From positions 202,424,583 through 202,488,582 of the forward strand of contig NC_134398.1 in assembly GCF_050003625.1 (NCBI RefSeq): a stretch of 64,000 nt of DNA. Direction: 5' to 3'. This DNA is from Haematobia irritans (taxonomy: Eukaryota; Arthropoda; Insecta; Diptera; Muscidae). A program made the translations under genes and the position numbers. The notes beneath the pieces were generated by a model. It had not been told where the DNA came from. It saw nothing but the letters and a program-made list of their open reading frames with translations, and searched no databases. Below are positions 56,601 through 64,000 of the stretch, piece by piece (within the stretch, counting starts at the first letter, position 1; each line of letters starts with the position of its first letter).

Positions 56601-59600
56601 TTGCGTAAGCAGCCGATCGATTACTATATAAAACGCGGTTTTTATCATCTAATCCTATTGCTTTTGAGTTTTCCCAACCGAATATAAAACAATAACATTA
56701 TCACGCTTGAATCTATCACGATAACTTTTTTCCGAATGCAAGAGATCAAAGTACTTTTGTAAATAATAAAATGAAATGTCACTGAAATAATTCTGTCGGA
56801 AGAGTGTTTACAGTGTGGTACTGTACATCAAATATTTTGATTACTGTTGTAATCAAAGAGGCAAAAAGGAGACAAAAACAACCCATTTTGTTTAGAGTTT
56901 GAAAGACGAAACGCTATTCTCCACATGTAGCGTGCTTGAGCGCTCTGTACAATGTTCTTTTCGGATACAAAAGAGGCGATAGCAACAGAGAAAGCTTTAT
57001 TTATATGGTGTTATGTTATACACAATTTGAACATATGGATGTGTGTGTACGTACGTTGCCTGCTAAAATTTTAGCAGGAGATCCATAAGAGACATTATTT
57101 TCTGCTACTGCTCAATATCTCTCACTCAGTGAAAAACAACAAATGAATACAAATACAAATGTCTACCCAACCAAGCGGATTGAACGAACAAGGCAAGGCA
57201 GTTTAGTGCTCTTAATGCCTCTAAATATTTATTATTATAATTTTTTATTCACAAAATATCTAAAAGTTCCGTCGCCTGTCTCCTTTTAACTCGTCTATAA
57301 GGCAATTTTTATTATTTAACAAAAATTTATTATTTAAAAACGAATTTTCTACGTGCAAATCATGACAGGGTCGCAGTAATAGTAGGCAGTAAAATCCGTT
57401 ATAGCAAAATGCCATTATATTTAACTTCTCAGTGGGAGATGGCTGAGGTTTCCGTTAGCGCCGCACACACCACACCACAACAAAGCATACAAAACACGCA
57501 CACCCCTCACCACCTCAATACATTATACTCTACACTTCATGTTTTTAAGTGGCTGGTTGAGTTGTTTTTCAGTTTTTGTCGGAGAAGATTTACTTGCTTA
57601 CTTTTTTGCTTTGTTGTTAATATTTTACGAGTTTTTCGAAAATCTAGCAGCTTTTTATCTTGAAGACATTTTGCCAATTCTGTTTCTGAGCAGCACCCAC
57701 CCTTCGAATTTGCATTATTAGGATTGCGAAAATTATAGCAAGCGACAATGATGTTCAATTTTTTATTTGCTGCACATAGTTTTATAGCAAGCAATCATTA
57801 TTTTGTAAAAGTCGATTAGTTGCTGTTTTTTTTTTCTTATGGTGCTATTCAAAGACGTATTAGATGGTGGATTTGCAGTGACCGTTAATTCAAATTTCAA
57901 ATAATAAAATGTTAAGAAAATGTTAGTTTATTTTAATATCTGTACATAGGAAAGTGAACTACGTAGTATGGTGGCATCATGCCTACACTGTTTTTACCGA
58001 AAGTATTCTCGAAACGTTATTAACCCCGGAATGTCATGCTTATTTTTTGTACACTAACGTCATCCTTCGGTATTTTTCTATTTCAAGGGACTTGAAAAAA
58101 TGAACAACATTGAGAACGAAAATTTAGATTATTGTTTCATTCCGTTCAGTCTGAATTAATATTAAAGAAAAATTCATAAAATCTTTGAATTAGAATAACT
58201 TAAATTGTGAGAATACCCGTATTTTGTTTATAGTCCTCTACTAAGTTCATGATTCACTAGTGCACACCAGGGATGGAAAATGAAGTACTATAGTACTTTT
58301 TTTCAATACTTTTTCACTTTTGGTCGGTACCTTAGTACTCCCGCGAATGATTTAGTACCTTTTGTGTACACAGTCTTAAAGCGATATAAGTTTTAATGGT
58401 ACAGTATTTTTGACAAAATATTGTAATATTTTGAGAAAGTGTTTAATAAACTTAATTGCTAAATATCTTTTGCAGTATACTGAACCTGCATCCTTACAAA
58501 TTTGGCAAAACAGTTAATGCGGGAAGAAAATCTTGAAAATCTTGCTTTTGTAAATACCAGAGTCAAAAACATGAATATTTTGAACCGGATATGCATGTGT
58601 TTCTATATTAAGAAGTTATCAATCGGTCACACAAGGAAACAAAATTTAACTTTTATTGTGTTGATTTGAAATTTATAGCAAATTTTTACTAATTTGAGGT
58701 CGCTTAATCCAAATCTGCACTTGGTTTTTTTCTAACAGCTCGATATATGTATGTCGTTATGTTCAAAATTAAGGCACTTCCACTACATACTATATTGGAA
58801 TAACTTGAAAACGGTTCACCATATTAAATTTAAAAAAAATCCGAAATTCCTAAACAATAGGTCTGTTTTCTTTTAGCACTGGATGCAACATTTGTATGTA
58901 CTATCCAGAACATCGTTGCACTGTTGCTCTATTCAGAACATCTCATCAGTGCAAGCAGAGAGTATTAAGAAAACAGGAGGACGAAAATTTCTCTTCTACA
59001 AAAACAACAAATGTCAACCGTATAGATGTCGCGGAATGCCTGCAGCTTTGGTATAACCGACGTTGCGGTCGAAGCGCTGTTTTGATAAATTCTTTATTAA
59101 GGCATCGACAATTATAATTTCAAATTGTCTGCCAAAAAATTTAATAGAATGAAAAGATTTATATAGTAGGTTCTAAATCCTATTTTTCTTACGTTTAATA
59201 AGGCCGGCAGAGAACTGAACTGGGTGACGCCGACGCAAACTGTATGATATTTGAGAGAAGCGCCGACAAAAAGTGCATGATATTAGAGAAATTTCCTCAT
59301 GACTGCCACCTACTGTCGCAGTTCGCTTGACAGTTTCGTTCTCTTGTTTTCTTAATACTCTCTGGCATAAACATTATAATACATAGATGATCCACTATTC
59401 TCGTTAAAAAAATGTATCAGTTCAAAAAATTAATTTTCTGACATTCCGTTTTGATTTTGTTTCGTAAAGAGTCATCCCAAACATTAATTTTCGCGCACAT
59501 GCTTTTGTGTTGTTCGTAAAGAGCAATGCTGCTCAAAATTAAATTTCGTATTTTCGCAGTTTTGGTCACAGCTTTTTGTTCAAATATGAACTTTTAATAT

Positions 59601-59836
59601 ATTCATTTATTTATAAATCCTCTGATGCATCTTAAATGTTCTAATTTTGTGAAAAATTGGCAAACTACAAAAAGGAAAACGAAAGAGAATGTAAGCGTGC
59701 TCTTATTTTTCTCGTTTATTCGTAATCTTCGGAACTGTCAAACATAGTTTGACACCCATGGCTCATCTATGTATTATAATGTCTATGCTCTCTGGTGCAA
59801 GTCGTGTCGGTGCTGCAATCTGCATTTTGATAAAAT
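56601..59836. other. Intergenic DNA with small repeat fragments
   Basis: No gene is supported. A perfect 20-bp palindrome, CCTGCTAAAATTTTAGCAGG, lies at 57059-57078. CAGGGATGGAAAATGAAGTA at about 58268 resembles one hAT-type end without a partner. Short frames (57409-57663, 58896-59117) have no domain. Confidence 0.45.
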
Positions 59837-60297
59837 CAGTGTTGCCAATTTGGTGCTTTTAGCACCAAATTTAGTGCTTTTTGATTTCTAAAAAGCACCA
59901 AATTGCCTTTTTGGTGCCTTTTCAAAAAAAGCACCAACTTGGTGCTTTCTGGCATTTTCATTTAGTGCTTTTGGTGCTTTTTTTATTTTGAACAGTATTA
60001 AGTTTAATTGATACAAAAATTTTGATTAGACTTTCAAGAGCCGAAGAAAATCAAATTTATTGCCAAATATAGAATTTGATTGTAATGAAGTTGGTATTGA
60101 TTATTTTTTAATTAATATTGTTATTTAGGGTATTCTGTAGGAAAGTCGAGCGATGAGTGTCGAATTTTTGAATTTGGTAAAGATGTCATTAAAAACGTTT
60201 GTATTAAATTCACAAAAGCACGCACAACTGAAATAAGCAATAGACTCCTTCCATATATTAATATTTTGAAAGTTGAAAAACATCACTGATCAAAATG

Positions 60298-60508
60298 TTC
60301 GAGTTTTGCCGCTAAAGTGAAAACTATATCAGGAAAAAAGGCATAAAATTATGCATATTTGCTGCAAATTTTATTATAACTTGATGGGGAATAGTTAAAA
60401 GAAAATTTTCACAAAGTTTGTATTCCTTAAAATTAATTATTAAAGAAAAGTAATTGTGAAAAATGACTATTTTAGCAGCTAAACTCGATCTTAATACCCA
60501 CCTTAACT
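60298..60508. repeat. ~210-bp MITE-like repeat, copy 1 (nested)
   Basis: TCGAGTTTTGCCGCTAAAGT at the left and AGCAGCTAAACTCGAT at the right are inverted. The whole unit recurs at 60758-60965 with about 85-90 percent agreement by eye (ATTATAACTTGATGGGGAAT in both). Confidence 0.8.
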
Positions 60509-60551
60509 TCTTAAAATTCAATTCACAAAAGTTCTATAATACATCTTCGGC

Positions 60552-60553
<2 letters not shown>

Positions 60554-60596
<43 letters not shown>
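60554..60596 (+). repeat. Poly(T) tract, 43 T
   Basis: An uninterrupted homopolymer inside the hAT-type element. Length may be affected by sequencing and assembly. Confidence 0.9.
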
Positions 60597-60598
<2 letters not shown>

Positions 60599-60757
60599 TA
60601 GAGCATTTAATTTTCGATTTTGTGGCGGAAGGTGGTATGTTAGAATTTATAATATATGTTTGGTGCTTTTTGGCCTTGGGGAGTTGGCAACACTGGATAA
60701 AATGACGCTTTTGAGATTCACAATAGCAATTTATTGTTTAATGTGAGTACTAACTTC

Positions 60758-60965
60758 GAGTTCAGCCGCTAAAGTGAAAACTAAACCAGTAAAAAAAGGC
60801 ATAAAATTATACATGTTTGTTCCAAATTTTATTATAACTTGATGGGGAATAGCCCAAAGCTAATTTTCACAAAGTTTGTATTCCTTAAAATGGATTATTA
60901 AAGAAAGGTAATCGTGAAAAAATGACGATTTTAGCGGCTAAACTCGAACTTAATACCCACCTTTC
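60758..60965. repeat. ~210-bp MITE-like repeat, copy 2
   Basis: TTCGAGTTCAGCCGCTAAAG at the left and TTTAGCGGCTAAACTCGAAC at the right form terminal inverted repeats. It lies outside the hAT-type element, just 60 bp beyond its right end. Confidence 0.8.
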
Positions 60966-61457
60966 AAATGAAATTCAAAGTGGTACAGCGTCATAAATCG
61001 CAGCAGTAAATATTTATTACTAATTGGAGCATTTCATACATTAAAAATGTAAAATTTCACTTGTTTTCTGTGATTGTTTTTAAACAGCTGAGAACAGTGT
61101 TGCATATTTTTTGGAGATGTCCTGCACGGATGAAAAAGGCTGTTTTTCATATGTTTGGCTATAAACATTATATGTTTGGAACACAAATTTTTAAACACAA
61201 TATTTTTGAGTGCAATCATATAATGTTCATAAACTAGCATAACATGTTTGGGACATATATGTTAATATGTTAGAACATATTATGTTTGGGACATAAAATG
61301 TTTGTAAATATAATATGCTTGGATGCAAACATATATTAATTTAGAAATAGCCTATAAACATATATGTGTTTAGTAGCTTGGAGCGCTATTAAACAGGGAG
61401 CGATATTGAATTAAGTTGGTGGTTGTTGCTTGTTATTACAAAATTTACATTTTATTT

Positions 61458-62262
61458 TTCCATTTGTTTTGTTTTGTTATTGTTGGTTTTGTTCTTTAAG
61501 CATTGTTGTCGTTTTTTTTTTTTTTATTTCAGCTTAAAACCATACATTGACTAAACTACAAGAGTAGCTTAACCAACAGAGGAAAAGAATGTTTGTCAAA
61601 TTTATTTGGGCAAAGCCCTATAGACTGCAAGATGGTTGGATGGACGCACGTTTCGGAATTACCACATTCCTCATCAGCATCCTCTACTTGCAGCAAAACT
61701 ATCAACCAATTATCAGAATAAATTCAGGCAGTTTATTAAACCCAACAATAACCACACTTGAACCCTCCGAAAAAAGGTTTTACATTGATAGCCGGCTTAT
61801 GCCAAATGAATTCGAAACAAACATATCTCTTTTCCTATGCCACTGTCAAATCATCGATTTGAATTCACATGGCTGGGTTTATTTTGAGCGTGCCTCCTCT
61901 TCTTTTTCCATTTGTTTTGTTTTGTTATTGTTGGTTTTGTTCTTTAAGCATTGTTGTCGTTTTTTTTTTATTTCAGCTTAAAACCATACATTGACTAAAC
62001 TACAAGAGTAGCTTAACCAACAGAGGAAAAGAATGTTTGTCAAATTTATTTGGGCAAAGCCCTATAGACTGCAAGATGGTTGGATGGACGCACGTTTCGG
62101 AATTACCACATTCCTCATCAGCATCCTCTACTTGCAGCAAAACTATCAACCAATTATCAGAATAAATTCAGGCAGTTTATTAAACCCAACAAAAACCACA
62201 CTTGAACCCTCCGAAAAAAGGTTTTACATTGATAGCCGGCTTATGCCAAATGAATTCGAAAC
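61458..62262 (+). repeat. Core sequence of satellite-linked unit, direct duplication
   Basis: A unit starting CCATTTGTTTTGTTTTGTTA, with TTATTTCAGCTTAAAACCAT, occurs at about 61460 and again at about 61907 (447 bp apart). The second copy ends earlier. It is the same core as in the foldback at 13976-14547 and WDR81 intron 3, but here has no satellite attached. Each copy has an open frame (61589-61981 and 62033-62284) whose first 79 residues differ at one position. Confidence 0.85.
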
Positions 62263-62761
62263 AATTGATCAGCTACTTCTTTGATCCTTACAAACTGTGT
62301 GGTCCGCTGTTCGAATCCCCATCCGGCAAAAGGTAAAACTAAAATAAAAAAAAAATCATACAATTGAATAATTTCTTCTACAATGTTTGTATTACAGAAA
62401 AAGGTGCTAAGAACTAAGAAATCTCGTGGAAGTGAGAAAGATGTGGGGGAATATACAATTGGGCAGAAACAAAATTTTGAGCATTCAGGTCGAAAACCTA
62501 TGTTGTTAGTAACCTATATTACCTGTTTATTTTCATAATTCGTTATGATTGTAAATATATAAATAAATAAATAAAATTTTGAGCACAATATTGTTTGGGA
62601 GAATTTTTTTAAGCATATAATATTTTTGGGTGCAAAATGCTTCCAAACATATTATATGTTCACATAATAACATATTGTTTTTTGGATGACAACATTATTG
62701 AATTTGGATGCAAAAATACAAAATGTTTGGAACTTAGACTACCCAAACATATATTGTTTAG

Positions 62762-63037
62762 GTTAGGTTAGGTTGTAGAGGGTGACATCAATGTTTTATA
62801 TTGATGCCCACTTAGACCAGTATAGGTCCATTGTGATCCCTCGATGTGATTTTTCAATCTATCTTCTTCCAATGCGGCCGCCTCGTCCCAGAAACTTCCC
62901 TCTGCTCGTTCTCTTTGAAAGAAATCTCAGAATAACCAACCCTGATGAAGGCAAGTATGTTCCTTAAGCTGCACTCCCGTATATCAGTGAGAGACTGAAA
63001 GAAAAAGGAGCCCAGTATCTTGAAAAGAAAAAAAAAG
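62762..63037 (+). mobile_element. Retroposed SINE-like insert with 11-bp duplication
   Basis: 276 bp starting GTTAGGTTAGGTTGTAGAGG and ending in an A-rich tail (GAAAAGAAAAAAAAAG). ATATTGTTTAG is duplicated at 62751-62761 and 63038-63048, and copy A has this site once. The tail plus an 11-bp duplication indicates target-primed reverse transcription. No clear polymerase III boxes are seen, so it may be a truncated LINE or a SINE. Confidence 0.75.
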
Positions 63038-63242
63038 ATATTGTTTAGACTAATATGCTTTCAAACTTATTATATATTGGAAGAGATCAAACATATAAAT
63101 GTTTGGGCAATACCCAAAAATGTATATGCTTGAAGCAAAATATGTTTGGGAGTATATGTTACAGAAGCGATTTTTTGTGAGCGTGTGGATAAACGAGTAC
63201 TCTGTTTTCTTGTAGTTCGTGATTGTTTCCCTGCCAAAATTT

Positions 63243-63474
63243 TTTGAATTCGGGGGCGCTTCTGAGAATCCCCACTACGTCGAAAACAATCATATACGAC
63301 ATCAAAAACTCGTCGGAAAAGCGTCGTCACTATTGAGAAGTTGTACCACGCCAAGTTACTACGAAAAAGTTTCTCATCAGTGCATCTATTAGGTGCCTAT
63401 TTAGATCAATTTCGAAGGACGCCAATAAGAACCCCTGCAAACTATCAGAAAAAGTGCATTTTAAGGTAATTGTA
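63243..63474 (+). repeat. Segment repeated from 19500-19735
   Basis: CTTCTGAGAATCCCCACTAC and GACGCCAATAAGAACCCC match the copy after the decayed LINE at 19 kb. It ends at the TA where the DD41D transposon has inserted. Confidence 0.8.
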
Positions 63475-64000
63475 AAGGGTGATTTGTTAAGAGCTTGATA
63501 ACTTTAAAAAAAAAAAAACGCATAAAATTTGCAAAATCTCATCGGTTCTTTATTTGAAACGTTAGATTGGTCCATGACATTTACTTTTTGAAGATAATTT
63601 CATTTAAATGTTGACCGCGGCTGCGTCTTAGGTGGTCCATTCGGAAAGTCCAATTTTGGGCAACTTTTTCGAGCATTTCGGCCGGAATAGCCCGAATTTC
63701 TTCGGAAATGTTGTCTTCCAAAGCTGGAATAGTTGCTGGCTTATTTCTGTAGACTTTAGACTTGACGTAGCCCCACAAAAAATAGTCTAAAGGCGTCAAA
63801 TCGCATGATCTTGGTGGCCAACTTACCGGTCCATTTCTTGAGATGAATTGTTCTCCGAAGTTTTCCCTCAAAATGGCCATAGAATCGCGAGCTGTGTGGC
63901 ATGTAGCGCCATCTTGTTGAAACCACATGTCAACCAAGTTCAGTTCTTCCATTTTTGGCAACAAAAAGTTTGTTAGCATCGAACGATAGCGATCGCCATT
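63475..64000 (-). mobile_element. DD41D mariner-type transposon, 3' part, runs off window
   Basis: The terminal repeat AAGGGTGATTTGTTAAGAGC starts directly after TA (63473-63474). The transposase is on the minus strand. The other end lies beyond the window. It differs clearly in sequence from the nested DD41D element at 2771-3692, so two subfamilies are present. Confidence 0.88.
63581..64000 (-). CDS. DD41D transposase, C-terminal part, open
   Basis: The frame is open from the right edge (NGDRYRSMLTNFLLP) to TAA at 63581. It carries the second catalytic Asp in MWFQQDGATCHTA and the third in CDLTPLDYFLWGY, 41 residues apart, and ends RGQHLNEIIFKK. There are no stops or frameshifts in the 140 visible codons, unlike the other DD41D copy. 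The first Asp and the DNA-binding half are outside the window, so activity cannot be judged. Confidence 0.88.
   Translation of the reverse strand, partial: NGDRYRSMLTNFLLPKMEELNLVDMWFQQDGATCHTARDSMAILRENFGEQFISRNGPVSWPPRSCDLTPLDYFLWGYVKSKVYRNKPATIPALEDNISEEIRAIPAEMLEKVAQNWTFRMDHLRRSRGQHLNEIIFKK

Larger units (their letters stand above)
59837..60695. mobile_element. hAT-type non-autonomous element with 8-bp duplication
   Basis: The ends are CAGTGTTGCCAA and TTGGCAACACTG, flanked by a perfect 8-bp duplication GATAAAAT at 59829-59836 and 60696-60703. This size and the CAG-type ends are diagnostic for hAT. The left subterminal part is packed with GGTGCTTTTT and AAAGCACCAA motifs in both orientations. 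A second repeat (about 60298-60508) and a run of 43 T (60554-60596) sit inside. No transposase is encoded. Confidence 0.88.
61125..63185. mobile_element. TIR element copy B (with insertions, no gypsy)
   Basis: It starts CACGGATGAAAAAGGCTGT and ends ACAGAAGCGATTTTTTGTGA then GCGTG, flanked by TG on both sides. It matches copy A collinearly but holds two extra segments: directly repeated core sequence (about 61458-62262) and a retroposed insert (62762-63037). At about 62667-62683 it has ACATAATAACATATTG uninterrupted, the empty form of the gypsy target in copy A. Confidence 0.78.

Noticed and set aside
62757..62775. TTAGGTTAGG as a telomere repeat
   Set aside because: Only about three units. 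It is the start of a retroposed insert, and flies of this group do not use TTAGG telomeres.

Overview
The window is nuclear DNA of an insect, most likely a calyptrate fly (Muscidae or a close relative). The reasons are a spliced animal gene with short insect-type introns, Tc1/mariner families typical of Diptera, a Ty3/gypsy retrotransposon with an exact insect initiator (TCAGTC), and several AT-rich dispersed repeats that I recognise as common in calyptrate genomes. The species call is inference. The DNA is gene-poor: one host gene is clear, and nearly everything else is mobile or tandemly repeated.

The host gene is the WDR81 orthologue (BEACH plus WD40 protein), on the + strand at 21474-33134. 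It has five coding exons that join in frame to 2088 codons plus a stop. Two introns are tiny (67 and 59 bp). The other two (about 2.6-2.7 kb each) consist almost entirely of satellite DNA with nested transposons. A DRE-type TATCGATA lies upstream and an AATAAA lies 144 bp after the stop.

The dominant repeat is a 29-bp AT-rich minisatellite (core CTATAGAAATAAAATTTTG). It occurs in arrays at 6655-10838, 13452-13970, 14548-16790, 20215-20915, 25095-27615 (a divergent form), 29775-30545, 31665-32155, 35600-38578 and 50590-53230, about 17 kb in all. Three of these blocks flank copies of one roughly 300-bp core sequence, so at least some arrays seem to be part of a modular, possibly mobile, unit.

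Layout, left to right: a broken irritans-type mariner whose 3' end has been triplicated with its flank (1-2013); a dispersed 152-bp-unit repeat with a dead DD41D mariner nested in it (2446-4615); the largest satellite array; a DD37E transposon with one frameshift (11105-12385); a large foldback with satellite arms (13452-16790); a GC-richer minisatellite and a decayed LINE (18043-19735); WDR81 (21474-33134); a second dispersed repeat and array (34556-38578); tandem LINE 3'-end repeats and a LINE ORF2 tail (38579-41422); a terminal-inverted-repeat element split by a full-length, near-identical-LTR gypsy element on the minus strand (42150-48419); another array (50590-53230); transposon relics (54591-56600); a hAT-type MITE with a perfect 8-bp target duplication (59837-60695); a second copy of the split element, which preserves the empty gypsy target site (61125-63185); and the 3' part of an apparently intact DD41D transposon running off the right edge.

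The gypsy element is the best candidate for live biology. Both LTRs are 598 bp and differ at one base that I can see. Gag and pol are open. The gag stop is preceded by a UUUAAAC slippery heptamer, and 6 nt after it begins a sequence that can fold as an H-type pseudoknot. Gag carries an N-terminal SAP-like segment and a heptad-repeat array.
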